From the NCBI RefSeq assembly GCF_030348765.1, contig NZ_JAUCEU010000007.1, forward strand, positions 3,413,501-3,477,500: 64,000 bases of DNA. The letters are read 5' to 3'. Made by a program: the position numbers and the translations under genes. Positions 37,381 through 45,198 of this stretch are shown here, one piece after another (the first letter of the stretch is position 1; the number at the start of each line of letters is the position of its first letter). The notes below the pieces were generated by a model. That model was not told where the DNA came from. It saw only the letters and a program-made list of their open reading frames with translations, and did not search any database. Source of the stretch: Neobacillus sp. CF12 (GTDB taxonomy: Bacteria; Bacillota; Bacilli; Bacillales; Cytobacillaceae).

Positions 37381-38292
37381 TTAATTCGTATTTAAACTTA
37401 CATTATACGTATTGGTGATATTAATACGATACTTACCCTCTCCAGACTGGTAAACAGCATTTCTTTCTATACCTTCATTCGGATCACCTTTTTCGGTTAC
37501 CTTCCATGCTCCATCCTTGCCATTCACTTCACCTACACCAACGGCTGCAATAGTTAAATCACTATTCTCAGCAACTTTTACATCCAGAGATGAGGCACCA
37601 TTAATACTCCAATGATTCACAAGGTCCCGGGGATTTAATATAATGTCAGTTCCTGAGCTAATAACCTCAAGTTCCACACCCTTTGGAATGAGAATTGTAG
37701 AAGCTACTTCTCGATGACTATAAAAAGGTCCCGACTCGTTTGGCAGTGTCTTAACATTGATATAAAGAGTATCACCCTTTTGGTTTGCATACACATAGTC
37801 ATCCGCACTCGCTAAGAGTTTCTCCTTTTTCGAAGTCTGCGTCCGGTACGTTCCAAACATGGATACTTCTTTTTCTTCTGTTGCTTCAATCGTTGTTTGG
37901 TAGTCTACTGTTCTTAGAACAACCCTTTTGATACTATCATCCATTTTGTATGAAAAATCAGGAAGTTCAAACGAAACTTCTTCCCTTGCCACAACTTCCT
38001 CCACTTTCTCCATAATCCCTGTGGCACTAAGTGTCGCAAACAGAATCCCTACCATTCCAAGCAGTCCCACAAAGATAATACTCACAAAATCATATTTTAA
38101 AATTGGCTTCTCTTGTCTCGAAAAAAATAAGTAGAGGAGAATTTCAATCCCGAGAACAATCAACAGAATTGGCCACCATGCTGACATCACATGGACAAGA
38201 TCAAAACCCAAGAACCTTGAAAGAAATAGGAAGAGGCCAAGGAAAACAAGTGAGGCCCCCATCGAAAACGTACCAACACGCCATATTCTCAT
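37381..38292 (-). CDS. LiaF-like membrane/cell-envelope protein (last gene of ECF operon)
   Basis: The 303 residues start with three or four helices of the LiaI/LiaF type (SMGASLVFLGLFLFLSRFLG, WWPILLIVLGIEILLY, IIFVGLLGMVGILFA), including the WWPILLIxLG signature. A long beta-rich extracytoplasmic domain follows (about residues 105-303). The ATG overlaps the stop of the microprotein gene (ATGA). In the Lia system, LiaF is an inhibitor of an envelope-stress kinase; here the partner is an ECF sigma/anti-sigma pair instead, so an envelope-sensing role is inferred, not shown. Confidence 0.75.
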   Translation of the reverse strand: MRIWRVGTFSMGASLVFLGLFLFLSRFLGFDLVHVMSAWWPILLIVLGIEILLYLFFSRQEKPILKYDFVSIIFVGLLGMVGILFATLSATGIMEKVEEVVAREEVSFELPDFSYKMDDSIKRVVLRTVDYQTTIEATEEKEVSMFGTYRTQTSKKEKLLASADDYVYANQKGDTLYINVKTLPNESGPFYSHREVASTILIPKGVELEVISSGTDIILNPRDLVNHWSINGASSLDVKVAENSDLTIAAVGVGEVNGKDGAWKVTEKGDPNEGIERNAVYQSGEGKYRINITNTYNVSLNTN

Positions 38293-38381
38293 GCTTGCTC
38301 CTCCTTTCTTTTTCTAAAAAGGAATCCAATTCCGGCTCCGATTAAGAATACCCCTGTTATTGTGTTTTTCCACCTTTTCAT
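38289..38381 (-). CDS. 30-residue membrane microprotein
   Basis: The ATG at 38379-38381 overlaps the stop of the upstream gene (ATGA), and the TGA at 38289-38291 overlaps the next start (ATGA). GGAGAAAAAATC precedes it. The product has a basic head (MKRWKN), one helix (TITGVFLIGAGIGFLF) and a charged tail (RKRKEEQA). Precise coupling on both sides makes chance unlikely. It may stabilise or modulate a neighbouring membrane protein. Confidence 0.72.
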   Translation of the reverse strand: MKRWKNTITGVFLIGAGIGFLFRKRKEEQA

Positions 38382-39454
38382 GATTTTTTCTCCTCCCTTT
38401 TTTGTTTGCTGCCAGATAAAAGCTTAATCCCCCCGCCAATTAACAGCACACAAACAATCCCCGTTTGAAAATAACTTTGTACCCAGTACATTAAATCTAT
38501 CTGAATCATATTTGACAACAATGGGGCAAAGACAGGAATGATCACATTCAGGAATAGATAATAAATCCCCATCACTACTAGACCAATTCCCACCCATTTT
38601 TGATGATTAATTAAGTAAGAAATAATCGGAACATCCTCGATTTCTTCCTCACCATATTTTGAAACGTTCTGCATAGCATCAAAGAAGCTATAAAACCAGA
38701 TAATTGGAATCAGAAACAAGAAGATTCCAAGACGTAAAACATCCAAAATATAGATTGAAAACAGGAACGCTGCCATTAATTGAATCCCACGTTTTTGTAA
38801 TCCTAGATACAAGTGTCCTGCGCCAGGGAAAATTGATAAGAAGGTCGCAATGGATTTGCTTTTCTTTCCATCTTCTCTCCGCGTTTCAAAATCCTCAAAA
38901 ATCGTGCGATCAATAAGTTCCTCACCGCGCTGCTTTTTGTTTAACTGCTGTACTGAGTCAAAAAAGCCATATACCCAGATAATCGGCAATCCCGCAAGGA
39001 AAACAAGAAATTCTGAACGATTGCTTAAAGCCGTTATGAAAATCACCATAATACCGAGCCCTAAAAACGCTGCTAACAATGTGAGTCCTCGATTCATCAG
39101 TCCTAGTTGAAAATGGCCTAAACCAGGGACAAACGATAAGACAATGGTATAAAATCGTTCTGACTCTTGGGTAGTCTGTATTTGCGGCTCATCTGGATTC
39201 ACTGCTTTTAACACTTTCTTCTGTTTGGAAATTTGAACCCCCAAGTCAATAAAACTAACTAGGTAAATGAAGATACCCACCATAAAGCATAATAGAGCCA
39301 CTTCACCATTGTTGGAAAATACCGCAAGGACCGTTATGAATGCTAACCCTACCACGGACATTAAATAAAGCACTCCCCGAATCATGTTACCGAAATAAAT
39401 ATGACCGAGGCCTGGGAATAACGATAGTGTTAACGCCTTCGTTGAACTTTTCAT
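38378..39454 (-). CDS. Polytopic membrane protein with three TM2-like repeats
   Basis: In 358 residues one motif appears three times: SLFPGLGHIYFGNMIRGVL (about 12), SFVPGLGHFQLGLMNRGLT (about 107) and SIFPGAGHLYLGLQKRGIQ (about 207). Each is followed by two helices and a WxYxFFDxxQ segment. This is the TM2-like pattern (PGxGHxYxG). A fourth pair of helices ends the protein before a Lys-rich tail. AGGAGG lies before the ATG, which overlaps the anti-sigma stop. Function unknown; the operon suggests envelope homeostasis. Confidence 0.75.
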   Translation of the reverse strand: MKSSTKALTLSLFPGLGHIYFGNMIRGVLYLMSVVGLAFITVLAVFSNNGEVALLCFMVGIFIYLVSFIDLGVQISKQKKVLKAVNPDEPQIQTTQESERFYTIVLSFVPGLGHFQLGLMNRGLTLLAAFLGLGIMVIFITALSNRSEFLVFLAGLPIIWVYGFFDSVQQLNKKQRGEELIDRTIFEDFETRREDGKKSKSIATFLSIFPGAGHLYLGLQKRGIQLMAAFLFSIYILDVLRLGIFLFLIPIIWFYSFFDAMQNVSKYGEEEIEDVPIISYLINHQKWVGIGLVVMGIYYLFLNVIIPVFAPLLSNMIQIDLMYWVQSYFQTGIVCVLLIGGGIKLLSGSKQKREEKKS

Positions 39455-39933
39455 TTTTTATTTGCCTCCTTCTTCTCCAAAGAATCCATCCATGCAAATG
39501 TTTTATCAATAACGCCGTCTGTCACAGAAAGCCTTTTTTCCTTCATATGCTTAGGTGCCTCTACTGCACTTGCATAGGTCGCAAGCGAATGAAACACTCC
39601 TGAAAAAGTAAGTAATAGTGTTGCTGCCGCCGCAATTAAATAGTGGAAAGCGGCTTGTTGGTAGAATGGCTTTTTTGATGCTGCTGTTTTCTTCAAACTA
39701 GCAGGTTTTTCAACAGCCGCTTTTTGTTTCGAAACTTTTGCCATCACTAGGTCCGTAAAGTCAGGTTCATTTGAAAGGACTGGAAGTGATGATTCATGTT
39801 CTGAAATAGCCTGTAAATAATGTTCTAGACATTGGTCGCATGTATATAAATGACTTTCAAGTTCCTCACGAGCCTTATCACTGATATCGTCTTTAACGTA
39901 ACTCAACCACTCATCATACTTAAAATGCTTCAT
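39451..39933 (-). CDS. Zinc-finger anti-sigma factor
   Basis: The ATG at 39931-39933 overlaps the sigma stop by one base (TGATG), and AAGGAGG lies within the last sigma codons. The 160 residues have an N-terminal zf-HC2/ASD domain with HLYTCDQC (HxxxCxxC, about residues 28-35), a linker, one membrane helix (YLIAAAATLLLTFSGVF, about 98-115) and a short outer part. Such proteins hold their ECF sigma factor at the membrane until a signal releases it. Confidence 0.87.
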   Translation of the reverse strand: MKHFKYDEWLSYVKDDISDKAREELESHLYTCDQCLEHYLQAISEHESSLPVLSNEPDFTDLVMAKVSKQKAAVEKPASLKKTAASKKPFYQQAAFHYLIAAAATLLLTFSGVFHSLATYASAVEAPKHMKEKRLSVTDGVIDKTFAWMDSLEKKEANKK

Positions 39934-40475
39934 CAAAAATCATCCTCCTTCCAATTCTTTTTCATCCAAACCCGTGCCCGATATAGCTTTGTTTCAATGG
40001 TTTTCACCTGTACATTTTGTTCCTCGGCCATTTGCTGATAACTTTTTTCCGCTATATAAAAACCGTATATAACATCCCGATAATTCTCAGGCAGCTCATC
40101 AAGCCTTTTTCTCACGAGCCTTTGCCTTTCATTAACGATTAGTTCTTTCTCTACACCATCCTTTGGAGTGCCAAAAGCCTGTTGCTCCAACGCCTCCACT
40201 ACTTCTTCTTTCCTTCGTGCTTGCTTTCTCTTTATATCGATTGCATGATTTACGGCTATTCTTGTCATCCAGGTCTTAAATCCTTGATTTTCATATCGGG
40301 AGAGAGAGCTATATATTTTCATAAACACTTCCTGAGCGGCATCTTCTGCTTCCTTTTGATCGCGCAGCACAGCAAAGACAGTCCGGAACACATCATTGCG
40401 GTACTTCTCAACCAAAAGGCGAAAGGCATGATCACTGCCGTCTATCACTTTTTGAATTAATGCTAAATCACTAAT
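39933..40475 (-). CDS. ECF-family RNA polymerase sigma factor, probable ATT start
   Basis: Region 2 reads AFRLLVEKYRNDVFRTVFAVLRDQKEAEDAAQEVFMKIY and region 4 reads RLDELPENYRDVIYGFYIAEKSYQQMAEEQNVQVKTIETKLYRAR, both typical ECF. The first conventional start, GTG 40448, leaves out the usual opening and has no site. The in-frame ATT at 40473-40475, six bases after GGGGGAG, gives (M)SDLALIQKVIDGSDHAF, matching the standard ECF N-terminus. The gene heads a five-gene coupled operon with its anti-sigma. A GTAGGGGTTC ... CGTCTATT arrangement upstream may be its autoregulated promoter. Confidence 0.88.
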   Translation of the reverse strand: MSDLALIQKVIDGSDHAFRLLVEKYRNDVFRTVFAVLRDQKEAEDAAQEVFMKIYSSLSRYENQGFKTWMTRIAVNHAIDIKRKQARRKEEVVEALEQQAFGTPKDGVEKELIVNERQRLVRKRLDELPENYRDVIYGFYIAEKSYQQMAEEQNVQVKTIETKLYRARVWMKKNWKEDDF

Positions 40476-40510
40476 CGCTCTCTCCCCCTCTCTTTTGCGA
40501 CCTTCACCTT

Positions 40511-40542
40511 AATAGACGAGATCCTATTTATGAACCCCTACA
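40511..40542 (-). promoter_or_regulatory. Candidate ECF-type autoregulatory promoter
   Basis: On the minus strand GTGTAGGGGTTCA (about 40543-40531) is followed 12 bases later by CGTCTATT (40518-40511), 35 bases before the proposed ATT start. CGTC-type -10 elements are characteristic of ECF promoters; the -35 reading is uncertain. Confidence 0.45.
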
Positions 40543-40587
40543 CTTTTTTCAAAAAAATATTTTTATCTCAAATTAAATAGTAGCATA

Positions 40588-40616
40588 AAAAAACGTGCGG
40601 GAAATTCGCACGTTTT
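40588..40616 (-). terminator. Terminator of the methyltransferase gene
   Basis: AAACGTGCG (40591-40599) pairs with CGCACGTTT (40607-40615), with a TTTTTTTATG tail on the minus strand. It insulates the ECF operon. Confidence 0.85.
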
Positions 40617-40629
40617 AACCTATCTATTC

Positions 40630-41406
40630 TTAGAGACTTAATATACTCACATTACATTCGTGTGGAATGACGAATGTTTCTTGGTCAGGTAAGGAATCAG
40701 TTAAATCCTGAAGTGCTTTTTCCCTAACACTTCCTTCTAGTGCTGCAAGCCAGGAGATAGATTCAACTCTCTCTATCCATGTCTCCTTAGTAAAAGTGAG
40801 GTTATAGTTAATCTTATAGAAATCCCTTAACTCAAAGCCATTCTTCTGCCATTCATCGAACCACTCGACTGGAAATCCATTAATTCTTTGTTTGGAATTC
40901 GCCTTAGATCCTGCCGGTTTTAGACCGCCACTAACGTAGTGTGATAAAACTTGAAATGTCTTCTCAACCACCGAAGGACCTACATGGAATCCTGAATCAA
41001 TGACTATCAATGTCCCTTTTTCCTTTAAGATTCGTTTTATCTCTTGAATGGTTTTCTCACGGTCAAACCAGTGCCAGGCACGCATTACTGTTACCATATC
41101 AAACTGAGAATCTTGCAAACCAGTATCTTCAGATGTACCTTGAACATAAGGAATTTTATGGTTTTTTGACCCGTTTAATGCTTTTGCATGTTGGAGTAAT
41201 TCTTTTGATATATCTACTCCGATAACATCTGCTTTTCTCATTGCTATCTTCCTAGTTAATGCACCTGTTCCACAACCAATATCTACAACTTTTTTCCCAT
41301 CAAAAAAAACACCTCGGAAGTACAGGCTATCCATTAAATTTGCAGGAATATCTTCTCTTGCCTTCGCATAACTTTTAGCAACTTGACCAAAATCAATCTG
41401 TTCCAT
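40630..41406 (-). CDS. Class I SAM-dependent methyltransferase
   Basis: The 258 residues have the Rossmann-type methyltransferase core: motif I VVDIGCGTGALTRKIA (about 36-51), motif II ADVIGVDISKELLQHA, motif IV FDMVTVMRAWHWFDR and post-IV ILKEKGTLIVIDSG. The RAWHWF segment is common in the small-molecule methyltransferases related to BioC and UbiE. The substrate cannot be told. It is monocistronic, divergent from plsY. Confidence 0.87.
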   Translation of the reverse strand: MEQIDFGQVAKSYAKAREDIPANLMDSLYFRGVFFDGKKVVDIGCGTGALTRKIAMRKADVIGVDISKELLQHAKALNGSKNHKIPYVQGTSEDTGLQDSQFDMVTVMRAWHWFDREKTIQEIKRILKEKGTLIVIDSGFHVGPSVVEKTFQVLSHYVSGGLKPAGSKANSKQRINGFPVEWFDEWQKNGFELRDFYKINYNLTFTKETWIERVESISWLAALEGSVREKALQDLTDSLPDQETFVIPHECNVSILSL

Positions 41407-41515
41407 ATCGGTCGCCCCTTTAATATTTCCTTTTTCAGGAATTACTAAAATGATACCATTGAAGTATGGTAAAATGCTATTGTTAAAGAAGATACTCTGA
41501 CAAAGGAATGATCAT

Positions 41516-42142
41516 ATGCTCTGGTTGTTGCTCCTATCCTCCTATTTAATTGGAAGTATTCCTACTGCGCTGATTGTGGGCAAGCTGGTCTTTGGGGTTG
41601 ATATTCGTGACCATGGCAGTAAAAATCCTGGAGCCACGAATACATTAAGGGTTCTTGGCAAAGGATCCGCCATCATCGTTGTTCTCGTCGATATAGGTAA
41701 AGGAGCGGTCGCTGCTTCCCTTCCGTTATACTTCAACCTTGATGTCGAACCGCTTTACTTTGGTTTAATGGCAGTCATAGGACATTGTTATCCTATTTTT
41801 GCCGGTTTCCGCGGGGGTAAAGCAATTGCTACCACTGCTGGTACCTTAGCAGTAGCAAGTTTCCCCATGGCCTTGATTGCTTTTGCATCGTTCTTTCTGG
41901 TGATTTTTTTATCAAAGTATGTATTCTTGGGCTCTATCTCAGTTGGTCTTAGCTTGTTGATTTACTCTTATTTTTCTTCTGAAATTGAATTTGAACTTAT
42001 ATTTTTATTTTTTACTTTATTTTTAATTTATCTTCACCGCTCAAATATTCGTAATATTATATTAGGCATTGAACCAAAAATAAACGATAAGAATCTAATT
42101 AACGACCGCATTCCTCCAAAAAATGGCAACTTAAAAATGTAA
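41516..42142 (+). CDS. plsY: Acyl-phosphate:glycerol-3-phosphate acyltransferase
   Basis: The 208 residues contain five membrane helices and the PlsY motifs: SYLIGSIPTALIVGK at the start, DIRDHGSKNPGATNTLRVLGK (motif 1, about 30-50), and GHCYPIFAGFRGGKAIATTAG (motif 2/3). The enzyme makes lysophosphatidic acid from acyl-phosphate and glycerol-3-phosphate in the membrane. The C-terminal tail (IKPK/NDKNLI type) is hydrophilic. AAGGAATG lies before the ATG. A shared terminator follows. The B. subtilis gene is an essential housekeeping gene, but other paralogues may exist in this genome. Confidence 0.92.
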   Translation: MLWLLLLSSYLIGSIPTALIVGKLVFGVDIRDHGSKNPGATNTLRVLGKGSAIIVVLVDIGKGAVAASLPLYFNLDVEPLYFGLMAVIGHCYPIFAGFRGGKAIATTAGTLAVASFPMALIAFASFFLVIFLSKYVFLGSISVGLSLLIYSYFSSEIEFELIFLFFTLFLIYLHRSNIRNIILGIEPKINDKNLINDRIPPKNGNLKM

Positions 42143-42145
42143 AAG

Positions 42146-42182
42146 GAATCCCTGGCTAAATGCCAGGGATTCTAGTTTTTTT
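42146..42182. terminator. Shared terminator of plsY and the thioredoxin-like gene
   Basis: GAATCCCTGG (42146-42155) and CCAGGGATTC (42163-42172) pair around seven bases, followed by a long T run on the plus strand. The two genes converge. Confidence 0.85.
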
Positions 42183-42760
42183 TATAAAAAGGCAGGCATA
42201 ATACTGTTTGCAACAGTTTGCCAAATGGATGAATCATTTTCATAGATTTTTCCGAGACTCTTGTAAAAATCCATTTGCTTCTCTTGAAAGTCTGGAGCAT
42301 CTTTATCTGGAAGTTCAGCACGGCCTTTTTCTACAAGGTTTTGCATTTCAGGTGCACGTGGACCCCATACTCCAACTTCATTTCCTTCCTGATCAATGAA
42401 AATAAAAATAGGAATTGCTCTAGAAGTACCATTCGTTAAATATTGGTCCATAAGTTCCAGGTTTTGATCCCTCAGTACAAAACGAACCTCCATATTGGCT
42501 GCTTCTGCTAATCTAAGCAATACTGGATTATTAAGTTTGGCATCACCGCACCAATCTTCTGTTAAAACAATAACTCGTAACTTTTTCGACTGGGTTGCTT
42601 CAAGTTTCTTCTTATCCTCTTCTTTCAACTCAAAGCGATCATAAATGGCAGCCATGCCTTCTTTATTGACCTTCATTAAGCCTATGTATTCATCTTTTGT
42701 TAGTCCCTTTTCAAACCAAGAATTTAAATCCACTTTATACACTCCCCTTTCGTTACTCAT
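42182..42760 (-). CDS. Thioredoxin-family protein with a single-cysteine WCGD motif
   Basis: The 192 residues have a helical head (DLNSWFEKGLTKDEYIGLM) and a thioredoxin fold from about residue 60: LRVIVLTEDWCGDAKLNNPVLLRLA, then IPIFIFIDQEGNEVGVWGPRAP. The second active-site cysteine of CxxC is missing (WCGDA), so classical disulfide exchange is unlikely; a bacillithiol-linked or monothiol role is possible. The family (Thioredoxin_9) is common in Bacillus and uncharacterised. GGGGAG precedes the ATG. Confidence 0.83.
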   Translation of the reverse strand: MSNERGVYKVDLNSWFEKGLTKDEYIGLMKVNKEGMAAIYDRFELKEEDKKKLEATQSKKLRVIVLTEDWCGDAKLNNPVLLRLAEAANMEVRFVLRDQNLELMDQYLTNGTSRAIPIFIFIDQEGNEVGVWGPRAPEMQNLVEKGRAELPDKDAPDFQEKQMDFYKSLGKIYENDSSIWQTVANSIMPAFL

Positions 42761-42911
42761 ATCATAAGCCTTTCATATCCTGCTTACAAATGAAAGGTTT
42801 TATTCCATTTTTACTATTATTCCAAGAGCATTTTATCCTATTTTAAAAAAGTAATAATATTACAGTAGATATAGTAATGCTAAGTTGATAGAATATTTTA
42901 TATATAAAAAA

Positions 42912-42940
42912 AATTATTTTAAATCACTTTTAAAATAATT
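42912..42940 (+). promoter_or_regulatory. AT-rich 12-bp hairpin just before the putP ribosome binding site
   Basis: AATTATTTTAAA (42912-42923) pairs perfectly with TTTAAAATAATT (42929-42940). AAGGGGG follows at once. The stem could modulate initiation of putP or bind a protein; it is too weak and lacks the T run for a terminator. Confidence 0.4.
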
Positions 42941-42954
42941 AAGGGGGAAAATCT

Positions 42955-44433
42955 ATGTCCAATGAAACACTTCAACTAGTATCAATTGGAATCTATCTTG
43001 CGATGATGCTTTTTATCGGTTGGTATTCCTATCGAAAAACTAGCAATCTAACGGATTACATGCTTGGGGGAAGGTCGTTAGGTCCTGCTGTAACTGCTTT
43101 AAGTGCAGGGGCAGCAGATATGAGCGGTTGGTTGTTAATGGGCTTACCTGGTGGAATTTATGTAACCGGATTAGCGGATGCATGGATTGCCATTGGTTTA
43201 ACAATTGGTGCTTATCTCAACTGGCTTTTGGTTGCACCACGCCTGCGTTCGTATACGCAGGTTGCCAACGATTCGATTACGATTCCAAGTTACTTAGAAA
43301 ACCGTTTTAAAGATAACACCAAACTCTTAAGGATTGTATCTGGTATCGTTATTCTTATTTTCTTTACTTTCTATGTTTCCTCAGGGTTGGTATCAGGTGC
43401 TGTCTTCTTCGAGAGTTCTTTTGGGACAAGCTACCTTACAGGACTTCTAATCGTTGGTGGAGTTACGATTGCCTACACATTATTTGGCGGGTTCCTTGCT
43501 GTAAGTTATACAGACTTCATCCAGGGGTTAATGATGCTGATTGCCCTCCTTCTTGTTCCGGCAATTGGAATTTTCACTGTAGGCGGACCTGCCGAAACGT
43601 TTGATACGATTCGTGCTATAGATCCTACCTACCTTGATTTCTTTAAAGGTACAACAACTTTAGGAATTATTTCTGCAATGGCTTGGGGACTTGGTTATTT
43701 TGGCCAGCCGCATATTATTGTCCGTTTTATGGCCATCACTACTGTAAAAGAAATAAAAAGTGTCCGCCGCATTGGAATGGGCTGGATGATTTTTTCACTT
43801 ATTGGCACGATCTTTACCGGATTTATTGGAATTGCCTTTTTCCATAACAATCCCCAACATGTATTAGAGAACCCAGAAGCCGTATTTATTGAACTAAGTC
43901 AGATTTTATTTCATCCTTTATTTGCAGGCTTTGCATTGGCGGCCATACTTGCTGCTATTATGAGTACTATTTCATCACAGTTAATCGTTACATCCAGTGC
44001 TTTGGTTGAAGATTTATACAAAGTAGTTATGAACAAAAACGCATCAGATAAACATCTCGTCTTCTTAGGGCGAATGGCAGTACTTCTTGTTTCTGTTGTA
44101 GCAGCCATCCTTGCTCTCGATGAAAATAACACAATCCTAGATTTAGTTGCTTATGCATGGGCAGGTTTCGGCGCAGCATTCGGGCCAATTATTCTTCTAA
44201 GTTTATTCTGGAGAAAGATGACCCATTGGGGAGCCTTATTCGGAATGATCATCGGTGCAATAACCGTAATCGTCTGGAAGAATGTGGGCCTAGGAGACAC
44301 CCTTTATGAAATCGTTCCAGGCTTTGTGTTTAACTTAATCATTGCTGTCATCGTAAGCTTAATCACTTATAAGAAAAATGAAAACATCGAAAAAGAGTTT
44401 GACGAAAGTAAACGTTTATTAAAACAAGAATAA
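42955..44433 (+). CDS. putP: Sodium/proline symporter (SSS family)
   Basis: The 492 residues form about 13 membrane helices with the SSS signature: YMLGGRSLGPAVTALSAGAADMSGWLLMGLPG (TM2, sodium and substrate site), YTDFIQGLMML, and AWGLGYFGQPHIIVRFMAI. The SGWLLMGLP pattern is specific for PutP/OpuE-type proline uptake. It may serve catabolism together with pruA 18 kb away, or osmoprotection as OpuE does in B. subtilis; the sequence does not decide. GGGGG precedes the ATG. A terminator follows. Confidence 0.93.
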   Translation: MSNETLQLVSIGIYLAMMLFIGWYSYRKTSNLTDYMLGGRSLGPAVTALSAGAADMSGWLLMGLPGGIYVTGLADAWIAIGLTIGAYLNWLLVAPRLRSYTQVANDSITIPSYLENRFKDNTKLLRIVSGIVILIFFTFYVSSGLVSGAVFFESSFGTSYLTGLLIVGGVTIAYTLFGGFLAVSYTDFIQGLMMLIALLLVPAIGIFTVGGPAETFDTIRAIDPTYLDFFKGTTTLGIISAMAWGLGYFGQPHIIVRFMAITTVKEIKSVRRIGMGWMIFSLIGTIFTGFIGIAFFHNNPQHVLENPEAVFIELSQILFHPLFAGFALAAILAAIMSTISSQLIVTSSALVEDLYKVVMNKNASDKHLVFLGRMAVLLVSVVAAILALDENNTILDLVAYAWAGFGAAFGPIILLSLFWRKMTHWGALFGMIIGAITVIVWKNVGLGDTLYEIVPGFVFNLIIAVIVSLITYKKNENIEKEFDESKRLLKQE

Positions 44434-44446
44434 TAATGTAATAATG

Positions 44447-44472
44447 CCCGGATATTTATATCCGGGTATTTT
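44447..44472 (+). terminator. Terminator of putP
   Basis: CCCGGATAT (44447-44455) pairs with ATATCCGGG (44458-44466), then TATTTTATT. A MITE insertion begins eight bases later. Confidence 0.8.
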
Positions 44473-44729
44473 ATTATTTGGCTGTGTTAGATTAGACTGT
44501 TGATTTGCGCGACAGGCGCTATGCTTTCCGCGGGCTCGCCCGTGAGCCTCCTCGGTCTTTCCGACCTGCGGGGTCTCAAGGTGCTCGTGCATCCCTCAGG
44601 ACTTTGAATTACTCCCTCGAATAATCACCGCACGAAGAAAATGCGATAGCATTTTTGAGGATCAAGCGCATTCCGCTCCAATCAACAGGTTCTTAAATCA
44701 ACAGTATCCTTTAACACAGCCTATTATTT
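44472..44729. mobile_element. 242-bp MITE (44480-44721) with 8-bp target duplication
   Basis: GGCTGTGTTA (44480-44489) and TAACACAGCC (44712-44721) are perfect terminal inverted repeats. They extend imperfectly to about 27 bp, including CTGTTGATTT and its complement. TATTATTT flanks the element on both sides (44472-44479 and 44722-44729), the mark of transposition with an 8-bp duplication. The interior (TTTCCGCGGG ... GAGCCTCCTCGG ... ATTCCGCTCCAATCAACAGG) is a GC-rich sequence common between genes in Bacillus. It encodes no transposase and would have been moved in trans, perhaps by an IS1595-type enzyme. Confidence 0.82.
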
Positions 44730-44748
44730 AAATACTACTTTTCGCAGT

Positions 44749-45086
44749 TAATTAATCGTTTGATTAAATTCGTTGCTATCATTGATAAATAAGGATTTGT
44801 CCTTAAAAAACGGTAGAATTTTGTCATGTAACCAAACGTTTGATTAAATCGCGGTAATCCCTTATATCCAATGGTTTTTTACCTTAATTTCAATAAAAAT
44901 ATTGTCATCTATTGAATTATATTGTATTAGATCACTATACTTATCTGGACACAAATACTACTTCGACATAGTTCTCCAGCATACCTATTAATCAAACGTT
45001 TGATTAGAATGCTAACTCACCCCTTCAAATGAAGGTTTTCTAGAAAAAACAGGTAGATATATGTCGACTAATCAAACGTTTGATTA
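44749..45086. repeat. Four phased palindromes, TAATCAAACGTTTGATTA, at 80/160/80-bp spacing
   Basis: Copies start at 44749 (two mismatches), 44829 (one mismatch), 44989 (perfect) and 45069 (perfect; extends to 20 bp with C/G). The gaps are exactly 80, 160 and 80 bp, so one slot at 44909 appears decayed. Sequences before several copies share AAAAA...TGTC. The sites stand between the 3' ends of putP and gatB, where no promoter is expected. The same motif occurs upstream of the quinone oxidoreductase gene. Confidence 0.75.
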
Positions 45087-45116
45087 GTTTTGCCGAAAAC
45101 CCCTGTGTATTACTTT

Positions 45117-45130
45117 TTTTCCCGGGAAAT
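45117..45130. promoter_or_regulatory. Candidate Noc binding site
   Basis: TTTTCCCGGGAAAT matches the known Noc consensus ATTTCCCGGGAAAT at 13 of 14 positions. Noc binds such sites across the chromosome outside the terminus and links nucleoid position to division. No other copy was noticed in the window. Confidence 0.6.
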
Positions 45131-45164
45131 CACAAAAAAGAATGTCGATATTTTTTTGACAAAA

Positions 45165-45192
45165 AAACTGGCAGACCGAAATCTGCCAGTTT
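45165..45192 (-). terminator. Terminator of the gatCAB operon
   Basis: AAACTGGCAGA (45165-45175) and TCTGCCAGTTT (45182-45192) form an 11-bp stem with a TTTTTTTG tail on the minus strand. Confidence 0.88.
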
Positions 45193-45198
45193 CCATTT

